Source: Augochlora pura | Taxonomy: Eukaryota; Arthropoda; Insecta; Hymenoptera; Halictidae | DNA: 64,000 nt | Direction of reading: 5' to 3' | NCBI RefSeq assembly: GCF_028453695.1 | Contig: NC_135774.1 | Location: 21,762,001-21,826,000 of the forward strand | In this document: positions 1 to 12,656 of the stretch, piece by piece | Layout of the letters: each line of letters begins with the position of its first letter | How positions within the stretch are numbered: position 1 is the stretch's first letter | Made by a program: the position numbers and the translations under genes | The notes under the pieces: model-generated | Databases searched by the model: none | The model's input: only the letters and a program-made list of their open reading frames with translations | What the model was told of the DNA's origin: nothing

Positions 1-561
1 TATTTTTACGAGAATATTTCACTGAGATTTATGAATATATAATAAATCAAATCTTATCTCGAAATGACAATCTTGATTTGCTTTAGAAACATTTTACTAG
101 CGCCACTCCAACCCTTCAGAAATTAATCTGTAGTTTGGTTATCTTTGTATACGTTGAATAGCGTTGTGAGTTTCACCCTTATTCGTAACTCTATTTTTTT
201 CATGCACGCTATCTAATCATGTACTTTATTTAACAAAATAGAAACAGTTTATCGTGTTTTATTGAAATTTTGAGTCTAGTTGACATAATTGACTCAATTT
301 AAATCCAGTCGTTACCTATGAAGTATTTGAAATATATATAGCAGGCTAATACAGTACCTGCAATTGATGATTTTGAAACTAAAATATTGTACTGGAATTG
401 ATGTATCAATGTATATTATTGTGAAAAGCAACAATCAAGATGCTATAACATAATATGACATGTTACATAACCAGATATGCTAGATATTATCAATGTGTTA
501 AAGTGCATAGGTTATGTGACGTCGATGTAGAAATTTTTTGGCAAACTTCTGTGTAACAATC
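1..561. other. AT-rich upstream region of CNOT11
   Basis: No coding potential seen. It should hold the promoter and 5' UTR of the CNOT11 homologue that starts at 562. No convincing TATA box or other core element was recognised. Confidence 0.4.
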
Positions 562-1935
562 ATGACGCTCAGGCCAAACGGTTTGACAAAATTGTTGGAT
601 ATCCTTGAAGAGGAAAATCTTGACACAAGCTTGGAAACTCTATGTAACCAGTTACATCAAGTATTTCGGAAAGAGGATCGGTTTAATGTGGGAACAACTT
701 TGGTTCTCTTTTTGCAACACATCGATTTATTGCCAAAAAGTGTTCAACGCGTGATTGCAGTGGCATTATTGTTTGACCTTTATAGAGGAGAACCATTGGC
801 TACGACGCCTTTCGCACCTGTTTTCGTTCATGTGTTAAAGTCACAGAAAGATATAAACAATAGTGTTTCGAAAACTAATTTTACAGGACATATTCCAGTC
901 TTATCCCAATGTGAAAAAAACTTGTTAATCAGTTTATTGGGAAGCAATCAGAAAGATATCTTGAAGAAAACTCCAAGGCAGATTGTAGACGAGTTGTCTT
1001 TTACATCTGTACAACCTATAGATTTGAGTACTTTACAAGCGCAGTTAACAGAGCGACATTCGGAATTACCAGCTATAGCAAAATGTGGGCATCCAGTGAT
1101 ATTACCTGACATGGATCATGCTAAAATAACACAGAATTATATTTCTAGAAATGTAACCAAATTTATGGCAGAGAATTTCATGTATAATGATAATCCTCCT
1201 TTATGCTATGAAAGTTATCGACCTGAATTTTTACGATTAGCACCACCCCTTTATCGATCTTTTGATGAATTGACATGGCTTAATGTCACAGAACCTTCTC
1301 AATTTACAATTGAATATGATAGTAATATGTGTGTTTCCAATTGTGCTGGTGCAGAAGCTAGGAGATTAATGGGAAAGGCTTTTAAGCGTGTAGTGACACT
1401 ACAGCAACAACAGCATCTTTTTGATGAGCTAGATAGAGATCCAAAATTGGTATATCATATTGGCCTCACCCCAGGGAAACTACCAGATTTAGTGGAAAAT
1501 AATCCTATGATTGCAATCAAGGTATTACTGAAGCTTATGCAATCAAGTCAAATAACAGAATATTTAAGTGTTTTGGTAAATATGGAAATGTCTCTGCATT
1601 CAATGGAAGTAGTTAACAGATTGACTACTACTGTGGATCTACCTACAGAATTTGTTCACCTATATATTAGCAACTGTATTTCCACGTGCGAGACTATCAA
1701 GGATCGTTACATGCAAAATCGTTTAGTGCGCTTAGTTTGCGTTTTCCTGCAATCCTTGATAAGGAATAAAATTATAAATGTAAAAGAACTTTTTATTGAA
1801 GTACAGGCCTTCTGCATCGAATTTAGTCGTATCAGAGAAGCTGCAGCTTTGTTTCGCCTCCTGAAACAACTTGAATCTGGTGATATTGGTGGACTCAATG
1901 CACCAACTGTTAATAATAAGTTGGACATGTGTTAG
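562..1935 (+). CDS. CNOT11: CCR4-NOT transcription complex subunit 11 (CNOT11) homologue
   Basis: Subunit of the CCR4-NOT deadenylase complex, where family members dock with CNOT10 on the N-terminus of CNOT1; acts in mRNA decay and translational repression. The open frame gives 457 residues from ATG 562; the frame opens slightly earlier but without an ATG. The N-terminal half is helical (LLDILEEENLD, then VQRVIAVALLFDLYRGEP), typical of the family. The C-terminal half (about residues 215-440) carries the conserved block with RPEFLRLAPPLYRSFDEL and the helical run GKLPDLVENNPMIAIKVLLK. The whole CDS is in one exon, with no splice interruption. Two AATAAA signals follow within 180 bases. Recognition rests on the C-terminal block. 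An upstream non-coding exon cannot be excluded. Confidence 0.9.
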   Translation: MTLRPNGLTKLLDILEEENLDTSLETLCNQLHQVFRKEDRFNVGTTLVLFLQHIDLLPKSVQRVIAVALLFDLYRGEPLATTPFAPVFVHVLKSQKDINNSVSKTNFTGHIPVLSQCEKNLLISLLGSNQKDILKKTPRQIVDELSFTSVQPIDLSTLQAQLTERHSELPAIAKCGHPVILPDMDHAKITQNYISRNVTKFMAENFMYNDNPPLCYESYRPEFLRLAPPLYRSFDELTWLNVTEPSQFTIEYDSNMCVSNCAGAEARRLMGKAFKRVVTLQQQQHLFDELDRDPKLVYHIGLTPGKLPDLVENNPMIAIKVLLKLMQSSQITEYLSVLVNMEMSLHSMEVVNRLTTTVDLPTEFVHLYISNCISTCETIKDRYMQNRLVRLVCVFLQSLIRNKIINVKELFIEVQAFCIEFSRIREAAALFRLLKQLESGDIGGLNAPTVNNKLDMC

Positions 1936-1976
1936 TCCAATTAATACCAATTTTTTTAACTACTTTGTCATAGATT

Positions 1977-2116
1977 AATAAACTGTTAAATGTTTTTAAC
2001 TATTTTTTTCGAGGAATCCAATTTCAATGAATTGAAATGTAATACTGTAGAGACTTTTCTTGAAAGTGAAGATTGTAAATCAAATTTTATATATAGTTTT
2101 GTTATATGTAAATAAA
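1977..2116 (+). terminator. Candidate polyadenylation signals of CNOT11
   Basis: AATAAA hexamers occur at 1977-1982 and 2111-2116, just downstream of the CNOT11 stop codon. Either could direct 3'-end formation; the sequence does not show which is used. Confidence 0.45.
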
Positions 2117-5100
2117 TTATTAATTGTAATTCATTTATTTTTTTGTTAATAAATTACTAATACAATAATATGTTCAGTCAAAGAAACAAGAGAAAAAGGT
2201 AGAAGAGTTTTTATAAGAATGTATCCTAGATGTATTCATTTAAGAAATTTTGATTTTCCATTATTAATGGTAATTAAAAATGATGATTGAAAGTATTTTG
2301 TACAAAATGACGTAATTTATTTTCTAGTAATCATGATAAATCTTATACACATACAGAAATAAAATGAATATTATATACATTTGGATTATATGTTGCTAAT
2401 AGGATTCAAGAATATTTTATAATACTCTCAATTTCTTTATTTAAGCTAAAATATTGTGTATACGAATATACATATTCAAGCATGCAGTAATTGCATATGT
2501 AAATTATACGATTTGTATTTTAACAATCATAAAAGTAAATAAATGATACATTTTATACTTTGATACAAACTTTGAAACATTATTTATTTAAATTTAAATG
2601 TAACTCTTAGTGCCATAGTACTATAGGAATGATATGTAGTAAGATTTATGGTACGCACAGTGCACAAAGAACAGTATTAAGTTGCATTAGAGAAATCGAT
2701 TTTGTCTAATATAATATTTAAATTATCAAGTAAAACTTGCACAACAGTCAGAATACTTCAGGTTTATTGCAAAATATTGATAAGAATAACAAAAATTAAA
2801 ATTTAGTTGAATTAATTGCTGCTTCTATATAAATGAAAAAGTTCGTGGTATTTTATTGTTTAAAATCACGTGCAATGTATAAAGTAGTAACAGTTTTACT
2901 ATTGTGTATTATCAGAATAATAAATTATGTTATCAATTAGTAATCAATAAGTTACTTAAAATTGATTATACTATTAATAAAAACATTTATTATAGAGAAT
3001 TATGTAGGAATAATTAAAATCAACAAAATCTGATACATATATTAATTTTTATATTGCACGTTATAGTTGCATTTCCATTTTGCTTATTCTAATCCATCAT
3101 TCTTGCTTTTTACTATTGTTATTTTTATAAATTTTGCAGGATATCTATAATTTATTTCATAAATGGGTCTTATACAAAATAAAAGATGTAATACTGCACT
3201 TGAAACAATTTTACAGATACAAGTATTACATTGTTATTAATTATTGCTATTACTATTACTGTTGCCTCCGTATTTAAATAAAGGCAGTGCTTATGCAATA
3301 TATTATTGCAGAGACTATCTAGGAATTAGTTAACTTTTAATATTGCTAAATTAACCCTTTCATTATTTATTTTATGTGTATAATAAAATATGTTATTGAT
3401 AAATACACTTTTACACTACGCTGAAGTGCAGGAAGAAACGTATTAATTTATTCTTGAAAGAATGCTTTTCAGTTTCTTATAAATAGTCTAACAATGATAA
3501 TAAATTATGTGAAATAATAAAGAAATTTTCGTCCTCACATTTTAACTATATGTACCTGTATGGACGATAAACATAATTTTAGTAAACTGGAAGATTTTTT
3601 TTCTCGAATAACAAAGAATATCACCTTTGTATGCAAAGATCATTACAATTGAATAAATTTTTTACAATTAATATAGAACAATCGGATTGAACACATCGGA
3701 TTGATCTTATTGTAATATTTTCAAACAATCTATATTAATGAATTTTGCTTTTATTATAGCTCCCCTTATTTTCAATATATTCGAGGTATTTAAATAATTT
3801 ATAACAATATAATGTTTTTCAAAATGTAGAGAATTCTAATATACATATAAGAGTATTAAAATAATCTGAGTATACGTATATAAGAGCGATAAAAAAAATT
3901 CACGTATAATAGATTTTTGTATTTTTTTATGCTTTAGAAGCATCTATCGAATTTGAAAAACCTTGCAGCAAATATTTATTTATCAATTAGAACGGTATTT
4001 TCACTGTTAAAGGTACATTCGTTTTTAAATACACCTTATATGTTGTATATGTATACAATATAATTACATCGTAATTTAGTATCATTGGTCTCTAGATCAT
4101 CTAGAAAAATATGTAGCAGTTTCATAATCGTTAAGGCCTAATAATTTCATGTTTTGTACTAAATATGTACTCCGTATTATAATTTCGCATCTATCGTTAT
4201 ATGTTTTTTGAATTTTACTTTGGTTTACACGAATCCGCTTTGTGAATTTTACTACAAAATATATTTATCTAATGTAAAAAATATAATTTTATTAATATTT
4301 TCGATATTGAACACTATCTTCTTCAGCTGCTTTCAATTCGTGACATCGTATAAACTTGGACTAATTGTGAATGAACAAAAGAACAATAATTTAGAAAATA
4401 TACATGGTTTATGAAATAGTCAACATATAGAAACGAGTTATTAAAATGAAATCCAAGATTTCGTGATGATGATCGTAATCATGAAAATGGAGTAAAAATT
4501 AGCTTTTTGTAAGAAAAAGAAATTTGATCTGGAATTTACTTTAAACACTTTTTGTTTAGAAATCATTTACCTATATATTAATTTTCATATTATTCAAATA
4601 AGCCAGTAGCATCGAATTATTTTTCAATAAATAATTCTAAATAAATTTACAATTCCTGTAAATATTTCTTTTAATTCCTGTTTGCATTTTCTTTTAATGT
4701 TAATGATTTATAAGTATTAGACTTACGTATCGAATATACATATATTAAGGCAATGGGTTTTCTATTGGTAAGAAGATACATTATAGTACCGTAAGCAGTT
4801 AATTTCTAGTTGGAGTTTTTAACAGAAAAAGAGGACTGTGTATAAATATCTGACTTAATTTAAGAAAAAATTAATTTTTAACTCAATTTGCGTTGCATAA
4901 TTGAGAAACAATTTTGAAATAACAAATTAATTTTATATTTAATGTTTATAGTTTTTATGCAACAATCTTTATTCATATTCTTCAATAATATTAAAAAAAT
5001 TATTGGAATTCACTGTATTTGAATGAAGTTATATTATCACACCAAATTTTACCATATTTTTTTTATGCAACTTAGAATAACAAAACTAAAAGTAATTAAT

Positions 5101-5610
5101 ACATTTTGTAATTTTATAATATTTGAGATAACAAAAGAAATAATGAAATAGTATTAGTCGTATTGATTTAAATAATTAAGAACTAATTTTTTTTATATAA
5201 AATAAACAATGGAAACATTTTCATACATATTATATTAAAATATCTACAAAATAAATTGCGCTGTTATTCGAACAGTCTCTACGTCAATTCTTTTTTTAAA
5301 TCTTTTAAGATTTTGAAAAATTCGCAACTGCATTATTAAATATAGTGTACTAACAATACTATAACAAGATAAAGTAATAAATAAATATAATATTCTGATT
5401 AATAAAATATTGAAATATTGCATCATCGCGATATTAAAATATTTAAATATCTCCAACAGTTAGTTACTGCTAACCGTTCTCGATAGAATAGTTTGCCCTT
5501 AATAATCTTCGATCCAAAATTTTTACGATCACAATTGTGTCAAGTTTGTTGTTTACGTCAAACGACAATGATTTACTCGATTCAGGCCTAGGTCAATATC
5601 TTATAATTAA
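2117..5610. other. AT-rich intergenic stretch
   Basis: About 3.5 kb between two convergent genes. Only short chance ORFs are present, with no recognisable domain, and no clear terminal-inverted-repeat element was noticed. It probably holds the 3' UTR of the carboxypeptidase gene on the minus strand. Confidence 0.4.
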
Positions 5611-8600
5611 TCACCCGAACCAATTACTGACGAAAGAATTAAATCCGTTACTGAGAGACGAAAATATTCCACTGTTTGCGTCGGCAGCTGTGTTGGTTCC
5701 AGGGTGCGGCTGAAAATGTATCACATGATCACGATGAATGTGATCCTTGTTTCCGGTATAGAAATTGGACCCATTTTCCTCCTCGTTGGGATATCTCTGC
5801 AATTAATAAAAAGACTTCGCTTCATTACGATTAATGGAAGTTATGTTCCAGAGATCGAGCAATACGACAGATTTACGAAAAGATTATTTTGTTCAAGTAT
5901 CTGTTGATAAACTACAAAGTAGATTATTCTAGTTTTTGAACCAAGATTATTCACTATATTAAAATATTTTTCATGGCAACCATTATTTGTAAGTAATTTA
6001 CGTGGTAATTATTTATCTAATAAAACATTTATAACAATCGTTACACTTATGATGATAACAACACGAGACTATTATAAAACTGAAAAATTTTTTGTTATTA
6101 AAAAGTTTGTTTCAGAAGTTGCAAAATTTTTATGTCATACTCACATTTGCCCTGTATAATGTTACGTTGAAAGACGTTGGATGTTGTTCTATTACTCTAA
6201 ATTCTACATCACGTGGTAGGTATCCATTTGCGTATACCTTAAAACGAAAGACAATTATTTTAAATTTCGAAACAATTATGAAAAATTAAATGTTGACACT
6301 GATATTGAACATTTGAACGGCGGAAATTTTTGACTAAAATATAACCGAGTATGCTTAGGACATTATTATTTTAGCCATCTGTTTCGTTCAACACATTTTT
6401 CGAAGTATTCCTTTTAGACAAACCCATCTTTCTATGGATTTTAATGAAGCATGAGAAAATATCAATTAACTGTCACAAAATAGTTAGTCGAATTACAATG
6501 TTTATATTCCTAGATTAAATGCACTCGACCCCGCTGACCGAATTAGCAAAAGTGAGTTTTTTTTATTGAAAATAAATTCTTTTTTGCAATACATATAAAG
6601 AAGTTATAAATTGGTACATTACCTCGAGCTTATACACTCCTGGCAATAAAATTCTCCAAAATTCTCCGTATTTTGTGGTTAAGAAACTAACATCGCGGGA
6701 TTTCACTTTAATGGATGCTCTTTCGATAGGATTTCCATTCTCGTCAACTACAAATCCACGTACACCTCTGTGAGCCTCTGCCAAGAATTTTATAAGAGCC
6801 TATAAAAATTAAAAAATATTTATTTTAAATTACATTATTTATACATACAGTATTACAAATTCAAGTAATAAGTAAAATAATTTTTTTAAAGCGGATAATT
6901 CCGTTCAATAGAATAAAAAAATATAAATAGGAAATGAACAATCGTAAATTTTGCCGAAAACATAGTGACTGCGGATTTTATACAATTTATGGCAATGCTG
7001 AATAAGTAAAATATAAAATCGGGAAGACATGTTTTGTATATGCCTGTTTTTGCAAAGTCAACAATTCTATTGTCACATTATAATTTTATAATCGCTATAG
7101 AGAAAAAGATTAAACTCGGAAAATAATTTTAAATTATTAATACGAGTTTCCGTCTTTTTAGTATAAACAGTACTGTTTTAATCTTTTTAATATATAAGAT
7201 AATAGAAACGTTGGGATTTAATTTCGATTTAAGGACAAAATGGTGGGAATACGTGTTCGAAACTTACCCCGCGATTTTCATCCCAGTAGAATTGTAAGTC
7301 CGATGCTGGTGGATGTTTGCAACACGAGAGCTCCAATGTGATTTCCATGCACCCATTCCAAACGTAATTGAAGTCTTGCATTCCTCCGGTTAACGGGTAC
7401 CACTGCGCGCCATTGGTGATACCGTTCTTAAATCCAGGTTGCGATTGGGAGCACGGAAGTCCTTGGTACATGGACCCATGGTTCCGAGAATACACTAGCG
7501 ATAAGTGTTGGAACACGTCGTCGTCCGGCGAAATACTTGGCGCCGATATAGAACTCTGAAACACTAAATTGCTCGTATAGATCTTGGATCAGATTCCACT
7601 TACGGGAATTCTTATAACGCAGGAAAACTAAGTGCAAAGCACGAATTACGCAAAATAAATGGGAAATGCAATATGAGATTCCGAAGTATTTAGGTTCTTT
7701 TTTTTTATTAGGTGTACCAATAATTCCATTATTCTCCTATTTTGCCGCTACAGCTTATTTGTCGTTAACTTCTTGCATTGTAACAACGAAACTGGCTCGT
7801 GATAAAGATTATCAAAGTTTAAGAATCACAGAAGGTAAATTTTTCAATATTAATCAAATTATAAGTTCAGTTTTTTTATTACAAATTTTGTCAGTTATCA
7901 TTGATAAAAAGTGATTACACTTAAAAGATAACTTCAAATTAAAATTCGAGAAATTGTATTTCGAGACCTTTGGTAAAAATAGCGTTTAGTTTAAGATTAA
8001 ACTAAAACTTGCGCCGTATTTTGGTTATGTATATATGCATAACCCAAAAAGTATTGGATTTATTGGTGCACTTAATAAAATATTGTTCATCGTTGGGTTT
8101 TTCTTTTTGGGGTATGAATGATAAAGTGAACAGTGTTCAAGTACCTATTAGGTATACGAATGCGTAATCCACTAAATTGTTAATAACATGGCAGCATTGT
8201 GTATAGCGACGTATCACTTTCAAAAACGGCGCACTATTCATTAAACGAATAATAAATCAATCCAGCAAATATTAAATCAACAGCGTGTGCTTCTTGTATA
8301 CTTTCGAATGATACGAGATAGTGGTTTACTCATTACTCATTGATACAGAAGTAGGCGAGAATCAAGTAATACTTTTCAAGCATTAAAGTATTGTAAATAT
8401 CATTTCAAAGAAACATGTAAACTGTTTAACTTAGTCTTCGCTTATGTTATTAAAAGTTAGCAACAATGCAAATGATATAACAATGCAAAAGCATCAGCTT
8501 ACTATGTAGGTAAATTAAAATTCGTTTCGAATTCAAGCCTGAGAGAAATTAATTGGCAACAGTTATAAAGGCTTTCAATAGATGAATCAGTTAGCAAATA

Positions 8601-11600
8601 CACCATATACCTGCACACAATGGCGCTGACCGGCATATTCCTGACAGCATGAAAAGTTATACAATAGGATGAGATTGCTTTTAATCGTCGTTAAGTTACG
8701 TAGTAGTAGGCTATCTTTATTGTATTTTCAGAAACAGTTCAGATTTTATTTTTCTCGAATCGTATTGAAGCATATTGACTAAAATAGAATCGTTATTCAT
8801 GTCATTACAAGTACAAAGAATTGTCAACATATCCTAGAAATATTTAGGTATACATTGCCAAATGTATAGCTTTCTATACAAAGCATTTGAATTGTTGGTG
8901 AGATTGTTACTGGTCAAGATTTTCAATGAATCCTTTCCTTTTGCAGTGCCTGCGCTAACATCTTTCTTAAACAAAACAATCGACCCTTTTCACAATATAT
9001 TTACTGATAATTTAACAGATTTTCTACATCCCATTTTCAATTCATTAATGACTGTCTAATTGCAGATTGTTACGTCGCAATTACATCTATAATTGAACAA
9101 ACGCTATTTCGTTAGTTAAAAAATACGAGATAACGTTAGCATAATTTCGATGCATAACGAAGACACGTTCCACCTCCCGATTAAATGCTGAGACTGTTGC
9201 CGGAACAAGTTCGTCATAATTTATAATTGCCGATGGAAATATAGAAATTTAATTACTGTACTAGAATACTTAAGATACATTCTAAATGAAAAAAAGTCGG
9301 AGACGCCACTAAAATCTCTGCAAGCAATTTCACACAAAAATTCAAGAACAATAAGATAGTTTTCCTCTATCGCATCACTTTGAATGCAATAGTGATAATT
9401 TTGAACACTGCTAATCTTTCTAGTCATAGATATTTCATTCTAATTNNNNNNNNNNNNNNNNNNNNNNNNNNNNNNNNNNNNNNNNNNNNNNNNNNNNNNN
9501 NNNNNNNNNNNNNNNNNNNNNNNNNNNNNNNNNNNNNNNNNNNNNNNNNNNNNNNNNNNNNNNNNNNNNNNNNNNNNNNNNNNNNNNNNNNNNNNNNNNN
9601 NNNNNNNNNNNNNNNNNNNNNNNNNNNNNNNNNNNNNNNNNNNNNNNNNNNNNNNNNNNNNNNNNNNNNNNNNNNNNNNNNNNNNNNNNNNNNNNNNNNN
9701 NNNNNNNNNNNNNNNNNNNNNNNNNNNNNNNNNNNNNNNNNNNNNNNNNNNNNNNNNNNNNNNNNNNNNNNNNNNNNNNNNNNNNNNNNNNNNNNNNNNN
9801 NNNNNNNNNNNNNNNNNNNNNNNNNNNNNNNNNNNNNNNNNNNNNNNNNNNNNNNNNNNNNNNNNNNNNNNNNNNNNNNNNNNNNNNNNNNNNNNNNNNN
9901 NNNNNNNNNNNNNNNNNNNNNNNNNNNNNNNNNNNNNNNNNNNNNCGATAAATCCTTTACATTCTTACCTTCCTTGTCCGCCTTCGCAGTATCCCTCTTT
10001 TGATACTTCAAAACCGTCAGGATTCATCGACGGAAGGATATGTATTCTAGTATTGTCTAACAACCATGTAATGTATGGATCTGATCCGTAATTAGTTACG
10101 AAATGCTGGAAATTTAAAACAAAATATATTACTTCGACGAATAAAAACATACTGTCGATATCCCACCTGATGAATTAATACATTTTTTAATATAATTTTG
10201 TTGTCGGACATTTGTATAACATTTTACTGGTTGATTAAATCTACTTGACAATTTATCTGCCGAAAACCTGTTAATCGAATTTTCTAGCATTGTGCTATAG
10301 TAAAAAGATCTAAATAATTTATCTGTACTTGATAAACCCAAATAAAAGTTTGAAATATCACTACACAAATTATTAAGCTGTTTTTAGAATAATTGTAAAG
10401 TTTAAACTTTCGGAAATTATGAAACGATGATGTATTGCTGCTAGGTGTCTTAAATCTAATTCGAAAATGAAAGAAGAAATAATCAGGAATAAAGACAATA
10501 GATTTTGTCTCTATAGTTACAGAAAATGACGACTGGAAAATCCGTGTAGGTATCAGAGGTCATGCGATTAAAAAGGTAACCAATTTTCTACGTAATATGT
10601 CGCGTTTCCTGTTGCGGTTTCAGGAAAACCCAAGTTTATCCGCCAGTTTTTTCATCTATGACTGCCTATTGTTGCGTTTCTCTATAACTGATTTCAATTG
10701 TATATTAGTATATCTAACGTATGTGAGTCGGTGGGATAAAATGTTATCTCGAATAGCAGACAATAAAACCTGTACTTTTCCATGTGTTGTATTTTGTTTA
10801 CTACCACCGACAAGAAATATTTCGAATGCTATTTTATTACGAAGTTAAAGTATTTTGCATTTTAGATTGTTGAAGTAACATTTGTCCAAATTCAACTTGC
10901 TATTAAATAGACTACTAAAATTATATTTGAAATGTTATTACTGTAAGTTTTATCCAGCCCTGTGTATTTTGCTGAGGTGACAGCAATCAGTGTTTTACTG
11001 TAAATTAAGGAACGTGCACACAGGTACATATTGTTCATAATTATCTATCTACTATTCAATGGGTTATTCTTTTCAATGAACTGAATCAGATATATTCTGC
11101 AATTCGGTACGCAAAATATTTAATTGCCAATTTTATGCTTAACATATCATAGTAAATTAAAATTGATGTAAAAGACATGCATCCAGTTTGGCAAGTCAAA
11201 TAACTATATTGTATAAAAATACCTGTTTTACTGTTTAATCGAATAACGTCACGAAGGTTTCACGAGCCGAATGATGTATTTATAGCTAGCAGTCGGATAA
11301 TCCTTACATTAATAACTTTCAAATGAATAAAAGGTGTTTGACATCGGACACCTGATAATCATCTCGCAGGAGGAGATATAGTCGATGCAATTAAATTAAA
11401 ACTTCTCGCTGACATTACGTACTGCTCTACATTCATGTTACAGAGAGAATTTCTCTAAATATTTGTGACGAACGTTTCCAATAAATTGCCGAGAAATCAA
11501 CGATTATGTTAATAGTATTTCCCTTGAGTACGAATATAAACTCGGGGTCAATGGCGGTACAAAGTGTATCATATGACTACTTACATGAATCAGATGTAAC

Positions 11601-12656
11601 ATTAACTCACGACCCACGGCTTCATTCCCATGTATATTAGCTACGTACTTCACATCAGGTTTGCCAATCATATGTTCGTATGGCGAGGAAGAAACAACCA
11701 TCACCCATAAGTCGCGTCCTGTAACAAGGAATTTTTCGTTGTTATTTGGTTTTTACGTTTCCTTGTTTATCATGTCATTGTGCAAAGAAGTTCCTATATT
11801 TTCTAAAAATTGAATTTAGAGAATTAATTTTTGCCGATTAGAAAATACATTGTGGCAACATTAAACTAAAAATTGCTAATGAACAATCGATAACAGATTC
11901 ACACAATGATAATAATTCTATTAATAATGTATGAAAACAATAGAACGTATTCAGAAGAAAAACAAAATATTTGTTATAAATAAAAGTACACAGTATAAAT
12001 TAAATAAATCGAAGTGTACGATACAAGTGTGCCAGGACTAGATTCGGCAAGCAACAAGCAACATTATTAAATCTAAACATGACACGTGACCAATTAAAAG
12101 ACTCCTGCATCAATGTATGAGAATTAACTTTACAAATAAATGGAACACTGAACATCACCATTCTTGAACAAGGATAAAGTAGGGTACCAAGCGAAACTAG
12201 ACAAAATTTTCATTCTCCATTTTCAAGTTTGTTTTCGTAAAATATAATTTATCTTCATTTAGCTTTTCACTTTCGTTAAACACGAACCAAATTATGAATA
12301 TTCCATTGTGCTATCTCTTAATTGTTATTTATTGAATACTAATTTTGTGAGGAATAGTAATTTGCTCACTGACACATCTGATTAGAACGGTATCTCAAGA
12401 AACGGTGCTTACCTTTCACAGATTTTCCTATAGAGTATAAGGCAGTCAGGTTTTGGAAACGAAGCGACGTTGTCCGTAGAAAACGACTCATTTGCTCGTA
12501 ATTATGATATGTGAACTCAATACTGTACGGTTCCTCGTAAGCGTGAAAACGTGCATTGTAGTGGTTGGCTAGGTCTTTGTTAATATGCTGTGAGGCTGCC
12601 GTAGCCTCGTAAAAAGCTCCGAAAACGGAGACGAAAAGGAGAACTAATCGAAGCAT
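5611..12656 (-). CDS. M14 metallocarboxypeptidase, carboxypeptidase M/D-like (one exon lost in a gap)
   Basis: Secreted or membrane-associated zinc carboxypeptidase of the N/E subfamily, which removes C-terminal Lys/Arg from peptides. Visible exons: 12656-12413 (signal peptide MLRLVLLFVSVFGAF), 11718-11585, 10105-9969, 7555-7268, 6799-6623, 6237-6145, 5796-5611. HGNEAVGRE in exon 2 gives zinc ligands His111 and Glu114. Exon 3 has SMNPDGFE and ends at CEGGQGR. Exon 7555-7268 has the substrate-pocket GITNGAQWY, GGMQDFNY with the catalytic-site Tyr, and EITLELSCCK with the catalytic Glu. The next two exons form the transthyretin-like domain (GVRGFVVDENGNPIERASIKV, then VYANGYLPRDVEFRV). The block with the third zinc His (about 70-80 residues) is absent and must lie in the N run at 9446-9945. 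All other joins keep frame. There is one catalytic domain only, so it resembles CPM more than multi-domain CPD. The C-terminal exon has no hydrophobic GPI-type tail. Confidence 0.9.
9446..9945. other. Assembly gap (500 N)
   Basis: Exactly 500 undetermined bases within the carboxypeptidase gene. The exon before it ends in phase 2 and the next visible exon starts in phase 0, so the lost coding sequence joins those two phases. The round length suggests a placeholder, not a measured size. Confidence 0.97.

Noticed and set aside
7556..9445. Hidden carboxypeptidase exon with the third zinc His downstream of the gap
   Set aside because: Looked on the minus strand for NRNFPD- and LHGGA-type motifs and found none, so the gap remains the likely place.
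9380..10011. Long ORFs spanning the first N run on both strands
   Set aside because: They are open only because N codons have no stops; the flanks are unrelated intron and exon ends.
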